A DNA stretch of 64,000 bases from contig NZ_CP159290.1 in assembly GCF_040448685.1 (NCBI RefSeq), positions 4,526,001 through 4,590,000 on the forward strand. Reading direction: 5' to 3'. Below are positions 8,942 to 19,199 of this stretch, in pieces. This stretch comes from Cellulosimicrobium sp. ES-005 (GTDB lineage Bacteria; Actinomycetota; Actinomycetes; Actinomycetales; Cellulomonadaceae). Each line of letters starts with the position of its first letter. The stretch's first letter is position 1. Position numbers and translations under genes: made by a program. A model generated the notes under the pieces. It searched no databases. It was not told where the DNA came from and saw nothing but the letters and a program-made list of their open reading frames with translations.

Positions 8942-10711
8942 ATGACACCAGCGGAGGACGACGTCCCCGGGACGCCGAGCGCGGACCGGCCCGGGCCGGG
9001 TGACGCGGGCGCCCCCGCCCGCGGGGCCACGGCCGCCGACGACCTCGACAGCCCGCGGACCGGACGTCCGGACCCCCGGGTCTTCTACCCGGCGGCCGGC
9101 CTCATCCTGCTGTTCGTGCTGGCGACCATCCTGTTCACCGACACGGTGACGGCGCTCATGAACACGCTCCAGCGCGACGTCATCGGCGTCTTCGGCTGGT
9201 ACTACGTGATCGTCGTCGCCGGGTTCGTCGTGTTCTCGCTCTGGATGGGCATGAGCCGCTTCGGCGACATCGTGCTCGGCAAGGACGAGGACGAGCCCCT
9301 GTTCCGGCTGCCCGTCTGGTTCGCGATGCTCTTCGCGACGGGCATGGGGATCGGGCTCGTGTACTGGGGGGTGGCGGAGCCCCTGTCGCACTACGTGAGC
9401 CCCAAGCCGGGCGTCGAGGGGAGCGACCCGGCCCTTGCCCAGGCCGCCATGGGGCAGAGCTACCTCCACTGGGGCGTCCACGCGTGGGCGATCTACGTCG
9501 TCGCGGGCCTCGCGCTCGCGTACGCGATCCACCGCAAGGGGCGGCCGGTGTCGATCCGGTGGGCCCTCGAGCCGCTGTTCGGCGACCGGGTCCGTGGCCG
9601 GCTCGGGGACGTCATCGACGTCGTCGCGATCATCGGCACGGTCTTCGGCGTGGCGACGTCGCTGGGCTTCGGCGTCCTCCAGATCGCGGCCGGGCTCGGC
9701 TACCTCGACGTGGTGCAGCCGAGCACGGCGCTCGAGATCGGGCTCATCGCGGCGATCTCCGCGCTCGCGACGATCTCGGTCGTGTCGGGGCTGGGCAAGG
9801 GGATCAAGTGGCTGTCCAACGGCAACATGGTCCTGGCCGGGGTCGTCCTGGTCCTGGTGCTGGCCCTCGGGCCGACCCTCTTCCTCCTGCGCGAGTGGGT
9901 CCAGTCGCTCGGCTACTACGTCCAGAACATCGTGCGGCTGTCCTTCGACACCACGGCCTTCCAGGGCGAGGCCGGGCTCGAGTGGCAGTCGTCGTGGACG
10001 ATCTTCTACTGGGGCTGGTGGATCTCCTGGGCGCCGTTCGTCGGCGTCTTCATCGCCCGGATCTCGCGCGGGCGGACCGTGCGGGAGTTCGTCCTCGGGA
10101 CGCTCCTCGTGCCGACGGTCGTCACGACCCTGTGGTTCTCCGTCTTCGGCGGGTCGGCCCTCTACCGCGAGCTGACGGAGCCGGGGAGCATGCTCGTCGA
10201 CGGCGAGGTCGACACCGACACGACGCTGTTCCAGCTCTTCGACGGGCTGCCTCTCGGCAACGTCCTCTCGGTGGTGGGTATCCTCCTGATCGTCGTGTTC
10301 TTCGTGACGTCGTCGGACTCCGGCTCGCTCGTCGTGGACATGCTCGCGAGCGGGGGCAACCCGAACCCGCCCACGTGGAGCCGCATCTTCTGGGCCGGCG
10401 TCTCGGGCCTGCTGGCCATCGCGCTCCTCCTCGCCGGTGGGCTGCAGGCGCTCCAGACCGCGGCGATCCTCATCGCGCTGCCGTTCTCGGTCGTCATGAT
10501 CGGGATGGCCGTCTCGACCGTCCGCGCCCTGCGCGCGGAGCACGCCGCGATCCTGCGCGCCGAGCGGAGGGCGGCGCGCGCGGCGCTGACGGAGCACGTG
10601 ACCACGCGCGTCTCGGAGAGCATCTCGGAGCAGTGGGAGGAGCTCTACCCCGACCGGCCGGAGCGGTGGCGCGCGCTGACCCGGCGCCCGCGCAAGGGTT
10701 CGCCGCCGTGA
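8942..10711 (+). CDS. BCCT family transporter (betaine/carnitine/choline)
   Basis: This 589-residue membrane protein has the 12-helix BCCT plan. Hallmarks are GMGIGLVYWGVAEPLSHY in the substrate region and WTIFYWGWWISWAPFVGVF with the following ARISRGRTVREF loop. It should import glycine betaine, choline or related trimethylammonium compounds with Na+ or H+, for osmoprotection. The C-terminal tail (about residues 535-589) is charged and partly helical, as in osmosensing BCCT members such as BetP, but sensing cannot be deduced. The start is ATG at 8942. The upstream AAGCCT hexamer seven bases away resembles the leaderless promoters elsewhere in the window but lacks the first T. Confidence 0.93.
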   Translation: MTPAEDDVPGTPSADRPGPGDAGAPARGATAADDLDSPRTGRPDPRVFYPAAGLILLFVLATILFTDTVTALMNTLQRDVIGVFGWYYVIVVAGFVVFSLWMGMSRFGDIVLGKDEDEPLFRLPVWFAMLFATGMGIGLVYWGVAEPLSHYVSPKPGVEGSDPALAQAAMGQSYLHWGVHAWAIYVVAGLALAYAIHRKGRPVSIRWALEPLFGDRVRGRLGDVIDVVAIIGTVFGVATSLGFGVLQIAAGLGYLDVVQPSTALEIGLIAAISALATISVVSGLGKGIKWLSNGNMVLAGVVLVLVLALGPTLFLLREWVQSLGYYVQNIVRLSFDTTAFQGEAGLEWQSSWTIFYWGWWISWAPFVGVFIARISRGRTVREFVLGTLLVPTVVTTLWFSVFGGSALYRELTEPGSMLVDGEVDTDTTLFQLFDGLPLGNVLSVVGILLIVVFFVTSSDSGSLVVDMLASGGNPNPPTWSRIFWAGVSGLLAIALLLAGGLQALQTAAILIALPFSVVMIGMAVSTVRALRAEHAAILRAERRAARAALTEHVTTRVSESISEQWEELYPDRPERWRALTRRPRKGSPP

Positions 10712-10794
10712 CGTCTCTGCCCGGTCGACGGGTCGCGGAGCGACGGTGCGGCGCCGGGGTGACGTGGGTCATGGTGGCGGGGAGCGCGACCCGG

Positions 10795-10800
10795 TAGGAT
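10795..10800 (+). promoter_or_regulatory. Putative -10 element for typA
   Basis: TAGGAT at 10795-10800 would start a leader of roughly 110 bases before typA. No clear -35 is visible. Confidence 0.4.
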
Positions 10801-10918
10801 AGCCGTGCCCGGGTGACGGCCCGTGCTCCGTGATGCCGCGGCGGGCTGCTCCCGCGCCGTGCGCGCAGAGGTGGCCGGCCGTCGTCGCCCCTCGAACCCC
10901 ACGAAATGAGAACCGTAG

Positions 10919-12829
<1,911 letters not shown>

Positions 12830-12842
12830 CGTCGCCGCACGG

Positions 12843-13880
12843 GTGACCGTCCCCCCGGTCCCGCAGGCCGCCGTCGTGCCCGACGGCGGCCTGCTGGCCG
12901 TGCACGCCCACCCCGACGACGAGACGCTCGCCACGGGCGCGCTCCTCGCGACGTGGGCGCGCGCCGCGCAGCCGGTCACCGTGGTGACGTGCACGCGCGG
13001 CGAGCGGGGCGAGGTGATCGACACCCCGGCGCACCCGACCGGCGTCGGGCACCTGGAGGGCGACGGCCCCGCCCTCGCGGCGCACCGCGAGGGCGAGCTC
13101 GCCCGCGCGCTCGGCGCCCTCGGCGTCACGGACCACGTCTTCCTCGACACGGTCGCGCCGCCGACGGCGGGTGCGGTGCCCGACGGCGGAGCCCGCCCCC
13201 GGTTCGAGGACTCCGGCATGGCGTGGGTCGCGCCCGGTGTTGCGAGCGGGGTCGCCACGGAGCAGCTCCCGCCCCGCGCGTTCGTCGGCGTTCCGCTCGA
13301 CGAGGCGGCCGCCCGGCTGGCCGCCGTCGTGCGCGACCGCCGTCCCGCGGTCGTCGCGACGTACGAGCCCGGCGGCGGCTACGGGCACCCCGACCACGTG
13401 CGCGCGCACGACGTGACGGTCCGGGCGCTGGAGCTGCTCGAGACCGCCGGCGATCCCGTCCCGGCGCTGTGGCTCGCCGTCGCCCCCGAGAGCACGGTGC
13501 GCGCGGCGCGGCGGGCGCTCGCCGCGCAGCCCGCGGTCCGCGCGCTCCTCGCCGTGGGCGCGGGCCTCACCCTGCCTGGCCCGGACGAGGCCCTGCCGCC
13601 CGTCGCGCGCCCCGACGCCTCGCTGCCCCCGCTCGTGGCGGTGCCCGTGGCACCCGTCCTCGACGAGCTCCTCGTGGCGATGCGCGCGCACGCGACGCAG
13701 GTGCAGCACGTGACCGCCGCCGCGACCGCGGGGTCCACCGCGGAGGAGGAGCCCGCGGGCGTCCTGGGCTGGTACGCCCTCAGCAACGACGTGCTGGCGC
13801 CCGTTCCTTCACACGAGTTCTACGCTCCCTCCGGCGGCGCTCTCCCGCGCGGCCAGGTCCGGCGCGAGCCCACGCGTTAG
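12843..13880 (+). CDS. mshB: MshB-type N-acetylglucosaminyl-inositol deacetylase (mycothiol synthesis)
   Basis: This 345-residue PIG-L family zinc deacetylase has the AHPDDE metal motif near residue 20 and the HPDH motif in GGGYGHPDHVRAHDVT. It deacetylates GlcNAc-inositol, the step before cysteine ligation in mycothiol synthesis. The paralogue Mca, a mycothiol-conjugate amidase, has the same fold. I choose MshB because of the 345-residue length, the PTGVGHLEGDGPALAAHREGEL segment and the downstream DUF6113-like gene often found beside mshB. The GTG start lies 13 bases after typA. Its TAG stop forms the first three bases of the putative -10 of the next gene. Confidence 0.82.
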   Translation: MTVPPVPQAAVVPDGGLLAVHAHPDDETLATGALLATWARAAQPVTVVTCTRGERGEVIDTPAHPTGVGHLEGDGPALAAHREGELARALGALGVTDHVFLDTVAPPTAGAVPDGGARPRFEDSGMAWVAPGVASGVATEQLPPRAFVGVPLDEAAARLAAVVRDRRPAVVATYEPGGGYGHPDHVRAHDVTVRALELLETAGDPVPALWLAVAPESTVRAARRALAAQPAVRALLAVGAGLTLPGPDEALPPVARPDASLPPLVAVPVAPVLDELLVAMRAHATQVQHVTAAATAGSTAEEEPAGVLGWYALSNDVLAPVPSHEFYAPSGGALPRGQVRREPTR

Positions 13881-13890
13881 CCTGGGGCCC
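13878..13890 (+). promoter_or_regulatory. Leaderless promoter: -10 TAGCCT overlapping the mshB stop codon
   Basis: TAGCCT at 13878-13883 is followed by 7 bases and then the GTG at 13891, the spacing expected if transcription starts at the start codon. The TAG is also the mshB stop. Confidence 0.55.
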
Positions 13891-14340
13891 GTGGAGACCG
13901 GTATGGGGCGGCTCATCGGCCGCGGGGTGGCGAGCGCGCTCGTCGGCGTGCTCGTCGGGCTCGTCGGCACCGTCGCGCACCGGGCGCACCTGCTCGGCGT
14001 GGACCTCCCCGGAGGCGTCGGGCTGGGCATCGTCCTCGCCCTGCTGACCGTGCTCGCGGCGGGGACCCTCGCGCGCGCCTGGGGCGGCATGGCCGGCCTG
14101 CTGGGCTACGGCGTCGGATGGGTCGTCGTCGTCCAGCTCCTCTCGCTCGAAGGGCCGGGCGGCGACGTCCTCGTGCCGAGCGAGCCCGTCGGGTACGTGT
14201 GGATCTACGGGGGTCTCCTCGTGGTCGCGGCGGTCGCCTTCCTGCCGCGCTCGTGGTTCAGCGACCGCCCCGTCCGCTCGGCGCTGCACGGGCGTCCCAC
14301 CAGGCACGACGGACCCGAGGACCCCCTCGCGTCCCGCTAG
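13891..14340 (+). CDS. DUF6113-like four-helix membrane protein
   Basis: The 149-residue protein has about four hydrophobic segments (SALVGVLVGLVGTVAHRAH, GLGIVLALLTVLAAGTLARA, LLGYGVGWVVVVQLLSL, VWIYGGLLVVAAVAFL). It is an integral membrane protein matching the conserved small protein found downstream of mshB in actinobacteria. No biochemical role is established. Between the second and third helices it has the conserved SLEGPGGDVLVPSEPVGY loop, probably outside. The GTG start has no clear ribosome-binding site, consistent with a leaderless message from the promoter at 13878. Its TAG stop begins the TAGAAT hexamer proposed for the VanW gene. Confidence 0.7.
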   Translation: METGMGRLIGRGVASALVGVLVGLVGTVAHRAHLLGVDLPGGVGLGIVLALLTVLAAGTLARAWGGMAGLLGYGVGWVVVVQLLSLEGPGGDVLVPSEPVGYVWIYGGLLVVAAVAFLPRSWFSDRPVRSALHGRPTRHDGPEDPLASR

Positions 14341-14343
14341 AAT
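14338..14343 (+). promoter_or_regulatory. -10 TAGAAT overlapping the upstream stop codon
   Basis: TAGAAT at 14338-14343 uses the TAG stop of the previous gene and lies 73 bases before the VanW gene, leaving a leader of about 65 bases with GGAGA near 14406. Confidence 0.5.
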
Positions 14344-14416
14344 TCGCGGTGCGGGTCCCCGCACACCCCTCGTCGTCGCGCGCTCGACCGCGCGCCTTTC
14401 GTCACGGAGACAGTGG

Positions 14417-17302
14417 ATGGGTCAGCCGACCGACCGAGACGCCGAACTCGACTCCCCGCAGGACGCCGTGCCCGAGCCCGCTGCGTCCGGTGAGGAGCGC
14501 GCGCCCGTCGGTCAGACCGGTGACGACGCGCCCGCGACGCTCGACGACGTGGCGGAGCGCGAGGACGACGCGGTCCGCGGCGCCGAGACGGTCGACGAGG
14601 CGGTGCCCGGCGCGCAGGACGAGGTGTCCACGGCGCCGGAGCGGGGCGACGCGCCTGCGGCACCGGCCGGCCCGGTCGAGGACCCCACGGAGCCGGTGAC
14701 GGCGGCCGCGGAGGACCAGGCGGCGGAGACTCCCACCGACCCGGTCGGGGAGCCGGACGCCGTGGCGGACGAGACCCCCGGGCACGGCACCGACGAGGCG
14801 GTGACGGATCCCGTCGGACCGGCCGAGCCCGTCGGACCTGTCGCGCCCGTGACGGAGCCCGCCGAGCCGACCGAGCCCGAGGTCGCGGAGCGACCGACGG
14901 CCGAGGCGCCGCCCGCGGGCGAGGACGTGTCGGCGGTGGCCACGGACCCCGAGGGCGACCCGGCCGGGGACGGCAGCGCCGAGGCGGGCGCGACGACCGA
15001 CGACGCCGCGACGACTGACGACGCCGCGACGACCGACGACGCCGCGACGGTCGAGGGGCCGGCCGACGTACCCGCACCCGCCTCCGCACCGGGACCGGAT
15101 GCGCCGACCGCGACCGAGGGCGTCGCCGCGTCCGCGCAGGCCGACGACGAGGACGAGCCGTACGTCCCGCGCGTGTTCGCGTTCGACCCCGACGTCCCGG
15201 CCGTGCTCGTCCCCCCGCCCGGCTCCGACGCGCAGCCCGCCGCGGTGACGGGTGACCCGTCCGTCGCTCCTGTCGACCCGCCCGCTGCGACGCCGGAGGC
15301 GGTGGGCCGAGCCGCGGCGGACGAGCCCGACGCCGACCCGACGGCCGTCGTGCCCGTCGTGCCGCCGCAGGCGCCCGCCTCGCCCGCACCCGGCGCCGCG
15401 GAGCCGACGTCGGCGACCGACGCCACGCAGGTGATCCCGCCCGTCGACCCGTGGTCGCGGCCGGCCCCCGTCGTCCGCACGTCCGTCCGTCCGGCCCCGC
15501 AGGCTGCCACGGAGGCCTCGGCGGCCCCGACGGCGACCCCCGCGGCCGCCCCGGCGGCGGGCCTGGGCAGCGCCTTCGGCCCCGTCCCGCCCGACGAGTC
15601 GCGGGAGACCTCGCCCTTCGACGGCTTCGAGGAGGAGGCGCCGCGGCGCGGCTGGGTGCGCGGGCTGCTGTGGACCGGCGTCGGGGTGCTCGTCCTCGGC
15701 GGCCTCTACACCGGTGCGCAGTGGTTCTTCTCGGACAAGGTCCCGAGCGGGACGAGCGTCGCCGGCGTGGACGTCGGGGGACAGACCCGGACGGCGGCGC
15801 AGGACACGCTCGAGGCCGAGCTCGGGCCGCGCGCGGCCGAGCCGGTCACGCTCACGGCGGGCGAGGCGAGCACGACCCTCGACCCGGCCGCCGCCGGGCT
15901 GACCTTCGACGCCGCGGCCACCGCCGAGGAGCTCACGGCGTTCTCGATGAGCCCCGCCAGGCTCTGGCAGCACCTCTTCGGCGGCCAGGACGAGGCGCCG
16001 GTCCTCGCGGTCGACGAGGCGGCGCTCGACGCCCAGGTCGAGGCGCTGCGGGGGAGCCTCGAGATCGAGCCGGTCGACGGCACGGTGCAGTTCGTGGACG
16101 GTGCGCCGACGAGCACCCCGGCGGCCGACGGCTCGGCCCTCGTGACCGACGAGGTCCCGGCCGTCATCACCGGGAGCTGGCTCGTCACGGACGGCCCGGT
16201 CGCGCTGCCGACCGAACCCGTGGAGCCCGCGATCACGCAGGAGGAGACCGACGCCGCGCTCGCGCAGGCGCAGAAGGTCGTCTCCGCGCCCGTCGTCGTG
16301 TCCGTCGGCGGCCAGAACCCCGAGCTGCCGCCGGAGGCTCTCGCGGCCGCCGCGTCCTTCCAGGCTGCCGACGGCGTGCTCACCCTGACCTTCGACGGGG
16401 CTCTGCTCGTCCAGTCGGTGGTGGACCGGACGAACGACCTGCTCACCGCCGCGGACGACGCCCACTTCGTCTTCCAGGACGGCGTCCCCGTGATCGAGGG
16501 CGGGGAGCCGGGCACGACGATCGACCCCGCGGCCATCGCGACGGCCGTCACGACGGCGGCCTCCGGTGACGAGCGGACCGCGACCGTCGAGCTCGTGGAG
16601 TCCGACCCGGCGCAGTCGGTCGCCGCGCTCGAAGCCCTCGGGATCACGGAGAAGGTCTCGGAGTTCTCGACCCCGGTGCCCAACGTCCCGGTCCGCACCG
16701 CGAACCTGCGGCGCGGGGCGGAGAAGGTGACGGGGACCCTCGTCAAGCCGGGCGAGACGTTCTCGCTCGTCGACACGCTGTCGCCGATCACGCTCGAGGG
16801 CGGCTACTTCGCCGCCGGCATCGTCGAGAGCGGGCGGCACACCGAGGGCGTCGGCGGCGGGCTGTCCCAGATGGCGACGACCACGTACAACGCGGGCTTC
16901 TTCGCGGGGCTCGAGGACGTCGAGCACCGGCCGCACAGCTACTGGTTCGACCGGTACCCCGCGGGGCGCGAGGCGACGATCTTCGTCGGCTCGATCGACA
17001 TGAAGTTCAAGAACGACACGCCGTACGGCGTCCTCATGCAGTCGTGGGTCGGCGGCGGCGAGCTGCACGTCGCGATCTGGAGCACCAAGTACTACGACGT
17101 GGAGACGTCGTCGAGCGGCAAGACGAACGTGGTCCAGCCGACGACGGTCACGCACTCGGGCGCGGACTGCGCGCCGACGCCCGCGGGCAGCCCGGGCTTC
17201 TCCATCACGAACTACCGCAAGGTCTACCACGAGGGGGAGCTCGTCAAGGACGAGTCCTACCGGTGGACGTACAAGCCGGACAACGCGGTCGTCTGCGAGT
17301 AG
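14417..17302 (+). CDS. Large VanW-domain envelope protein with long acidic disordered N-terminus
   Basis: This 961-residue protein has three parts. Residues 1 to about 405 are a low-complexity cytoplasmic region rich in Ala, Asp, Glu, Pro and Thr, with three exact TTDDAA repeats. Residues about 413-435 are one membrane helix (LLWTGVGVLVLGGLYTGAQW). The outside part carries repeated peptidoglycan-binding-4-like segments (PSGTSVAGVDVGG, TRTAAQDTLEAEL) and a VanW domain at about 744-892 (VKPGETFSL, GGLSQMATTTYNAGFFAG, HRPHSYWFDRYPAG). The topology places the VanW domain at the cell wall. VanW function is unknown despite its occurrence in some vancomycin-resistance clusters, so no resistance role is implied. 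The N-terminal tail is far longer than in most relatives. Confidence 0.88.
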   Translation: MGQPTDRDAELDSPQDAVPEPAASGEERAPVGQTGDDAPATLDDVAEREDDAVRGAETVDEAVPGAQDEVSTAPERGDAPAAPAGPVEDPTEPVTAAAEDQAAETPTDPVGEPDAVADETPGHGTDEAVTDPVGPAEPVGPVAPVTEPAEPTEPEVAERPTAEAPPAGEDVSAVATDPEGDPAGDGSAEAGATTDDAATTDDAATTDDAATVEGPADVPAPASAPGPDAPTATEGVAASAQADDEDEPYVPRVFAFDPDVPAVLVPPPGSDAQPAAVTGDPSVAPVDPPAATPEAVGRAAADEPDADPTAVVPVVPPQAPASPAPGAAEPTSATDATQVIPPVDPWSRPAPVVRTSVRPAPQAATEASAAPTATPAAAPAAGLGSAFGPVPPDESRETSPFDGFEEEAPRRGWVRGLLWTGVGVLVLGGLYTGAQWFFSDKVPSGTSVAGVDVGGQTRTAAQDTLEAELGPRAAEPVTLTAGEASTTLDPAAAGLTFDAAATAEELTAFSMSPARLWQHLFGGQDEAPVLAVDEAALDAQVEALRGSLEIEPVDGTVQFVDGAPTSTPAADGSALVTDEVPAVITGSWLVTDGPVALPTEPVEPAITQEETDAALAQAQKVVSAPVVVSVGGQNPELPPEALAAAASFQAADGVLTLTFDGALLVQSVVDRTNDLLTAADDAHFVFQDGVPVIEGGEPGTTIDPAAIATAVTTAASGDERTATVELVESDPAQSVAALEALGITEKVSEFSTPVPNVPVRTANLRRGAEKVTGTLVKPGETFSLVDTLSPITLEGGYFAAGIVESGRHTEGVGGGLSQMATTTYNAGFFAGLEDVEHRPHSYWFDRYPAGREATIFVGSIDMKFKNDTPYGVLMQSWVGGGELHVAIWSTKYYDVETSSSGKTNVVQPTTVTHSGADCAPTPAGSPGFSITNYRKVYHEGELVKDESYRWTYKPDNAVVCE
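14993..15046 (+). repeat. Three tandem 18-base repeats inside the VanW gene
   Basis: Three in-frame copies of an 18-base unit at 14993-15010, 15011-15028 and 15029-15046 encode TTDDAA; the second differs by one silent C/T. Such a coding minisatellite could vary in copy number between strains. Confidence 0.85.
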
Positions 17303-17334
17303 ACGACCCGGTCCACCACACACACGGAGGTCCC

Positions 17335-18240
17335 ATGCTCGGACGCAGCGAACGGGAGTCGGGCGCGCAGGCGCTGCTCGCGGCCACGGCGGCAGGCTGG
17401 GTCGCCGGCGACCCCGCCGAGGCGGACGCGCTGCTCGACCTCGGGTCGACGACGGCGACGCTGTCGACCGTCGCGAGCATCGACGGGCTGTCGGCCGTCG
17501 TGCACCTGGGGCACCCCGCGCAGCCGTCGCACGAGCTCGAGCGGGCGCTGCTCGCCGCGCCGCCCTCGCTCGTGCTCACGGGTGCGTCGGCCGTGCCCGC
17601 GCAGTGGGTCTGGGTGGGGCGCTCGGCCTCCGCGCGGGACCTGACGGGGCACGTCGTCGTGGACGAGGCGGGCATGCGCGACCGCCGCCACGTGCTGCGC
17701 ACGATGGGCGTGAGCCCGTCCCTCGTCCCGACGCGGACGAGCCTGGAGGAGCGCGTCGCGCTCGCCGGCCCGGACGGCAGCCTCGTCGTGGAGCGCTCCG
17801 TGGCGGCGGGCCCGCTCGCCGGGCTCGGGTACGCGGAGCTCTCCGGGAGCGAGGTCCTCGGGGAGGGTGCGCCCGTCTGGTACGGGCTCCTGGAGAGCCG
17901 GGACGTGGTGCCGCGGGTCGACGGCGTGGCGCAGGTCTGGCTCGCGTTCGGGCCCCGGGACGACCACCGCGGCTCGTTGCAGCAGACGCTCGGGCTCGTC
18001 GCCCAGGCCGGCATCGACCTCCAGCACCTGCGCAGCCACCGTTCGCAGACCGGGACGCACATCTTCTTCTGCGCGTTCTCCTGCCCGGACGCGGCGACGC
18101 TGGACGCCCTCGTCGCCGGGTTCGCGGAGCGCGGCGTCGCGCACCGCCTGCTCGCCGTCCTGCCCGGGCAGGAGTTCGTGCCCGGCCCGGACGCGCTCGC
18201 GCCGCGCTGGGCGTCGGCGCCGGACGCCGTGCGCGCGTGA
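17335..18240 (+). CDS. ACT-domain protein preceding pheA, possibly a degenerate prephenate dehydratase paralogue
   Basis: The 301-residue protein starts at ATG 17335 after GGAGG. Its C-terminal third (about residues 200-285: VWLAFGPRDDHRGSLQQTLGLV, AGIDLQHLRSH, THIFFCAFSCPD) is an ACT domain like those ending prephenate dehydratase. The first 200 residues lack the dehydratase signatures (no GPEGSFTH, no TRF), but segments such as TGASAVPAQWVWVG and SLVVERSVAAGPLAGLGYAEL suggest the same two-lobed fold. It overlaps pheA by GTGA, so the two are made together. Likely a regulatory or non-catalytic partner in phenylalanine synthesis; this is inference. It could also sense another amino acid. Confidence 0.6.
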   Translation: MLGRSERESGAQALLAATAAGWVAGDPAEADALLDLGSTTATLSTVASIDGLSAVVHLGHPAQPSHELERALLAAPPSLVLTGASAVPAQWVWVGRSASARDLTGHVVVDEAGMRDRRHVLRTMGVSPSLVPTRTSLEERVALAGPDGSLVVERSVAAGPLAGLGYAELSGSEVLGEGAPVWYGLLESRDVVPRVDGVAQVWLAFGPRDDHRGSLQQTLGLVAQAGIDLQHLRSHRSQTGTHIFFCAFSCPDAATLDALVAGFAERGVAHRLLAVLPGQEFVPGPDALAPRWASAPDAVRA

Positions 18241-19199
18241 GCGTCGTCGGCTACCTCGGCCCGGAGGGGTCGTTCACGCACCAGGCGGCCGCCGCGTGGT
18301 GCGCCGACCGCGGGGACGACCCGACGTACCGGTCGGCCCGCCTCGCGGCGCGCACGACGGTGGCGGACGTGTTCGCCGGGGTCGCCGCGGGAGACCTCGC
18401 GCGCGGGGTCGTGGCGATCGAGAACACCGTCGAGGGCTACGTGGTCCCGTCGCTCGACGCGATCGTCGGGAGCGCGACGGTCGTCGCGGTCGACGAGGTC
18501 GTGCTCGACATCTCGTTCGACGCGTTCGTGCGGCCCGGCCACGGCGAGCTGGCGGAGGTCACCGCCCACCCGCACGGCCTCGCGCAGTGCCAGGAGTTCG
18601 TCCGCCGGACGGGTCTGGCCCCGCTCGCCGCGTCGTCGAACGCGGCGGCGTGCCGGGACGCGGGGCCGCACCAGGTCGCGCTCGGGCCGACGATCTGCGG
18701 CGAGCTCTACGGGCTGGAGACGTTCGAGCGCGCGGTCGAGGACTTCGCCGGTGCCCGGACGCGCTTCCTCGTGCTCGCCCCGCGGGCGGAGGCGTCGGCG
18801 ACGCTGGAGGGCGCGCGCACGCGCGGGGACGGTCCGTGGCGCACCATGCTCGCGGTGACCCCGGTCGTCACGGGGCCGGGCGTGCTCGCCCGGATCACAC
18901 GGTCGTTCGGCGAGCGCGGCGTCAACCTGTCGAGCCTCATCACGCGACCGCTCAAGGCGGTGGCCGGCACGTACGTGTTCGTCCTGACCGTCGACGGCGC
19001 CCCGTGGGACGTGCCGGTCCGCGCCGTGCTCGACGACCTGGTCCGCGCGGGCGACTCGCTCAAGACGCTCGGGGTCGTGCCCGCGCGCGGCGAGCTGGAC
19101 GAGTCGGTGCACGCCGACGTCGACGTCGCGCACGTCCCGGTGGGCAGCGTGGACGCCTCGGCGGACCCGTCCGCGCTCGCGGCGGGGCTGCTGTGGTGA
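18237..19199 (+). CDS. pheA: Prephenate dehydratase
   Basis: This 320-residue enzyme converts prephenate to phenylpyruvate. It begins GYLGPEGSFTHQAA, has the AIENTVEGYVVPSLD pocket segment, a HPHGLAQCQEF motif and the catalytic TRF motif in ARTRFLVL near residue 178. A C-terminal ACT domain follows (TGPGVLARITRSFGERGVNL). In most PheA proteins the ACT domain carries ESRP for phenylalanine binding; here the position reads ITRP, so feedback control may differ. The gene starts with GTG overlapping the ACT-protein stop and overlaps tyrA by GTGA. The three genes form a translationally coupled unit for both branches after prephenate. Confidence 0.93.
   Translation: MSVVGYLGPEGSFTHQAAAAWCADRGDDPTYRSARLAARTTVADVFAGVAAGDLARGVVAIENTVEGYVVPSLDAIVGSATVVAVDEVVLDISFDAFVRPGHGELAEVTAHPHGLAQCQEFVRRTGLAPLAASSNAAACRDAGPHQVALGPTICGELYGLETFERAVEDFAGARTRFLVLAPRAEASATLEGARTRGDGPWRTMLAVTPVVTGPGVLARITRSFGERGVNLSSLITRPLKAVAGTYVFVLTVDGAPWDVPVRAVLDDLVRAGDSLKTLGVVPARGELDESVHADVDVAHVPVGSVDASADPSALAAGLLW

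Noticed and set aside
14993-15046. Tandem repeat considered as a CRISPR or satellite
   Set aside because: Three 18-base units with no spacers, in frame inside a coding region; it encodes TTDDAA.
14417-17302. Vancomycin-resistance function for the VanW protein
   Set aside because: No vanHAX or two-component genes nearby; VanW-domain proteins are common in bacteria without resistance.
14402-17323. A 973-codon minus-strand frame opposite the VanW gene
   Set aside because: Antisense shadow rich in Arg, Gly and Asp; the plus-strand VanW domain is real.
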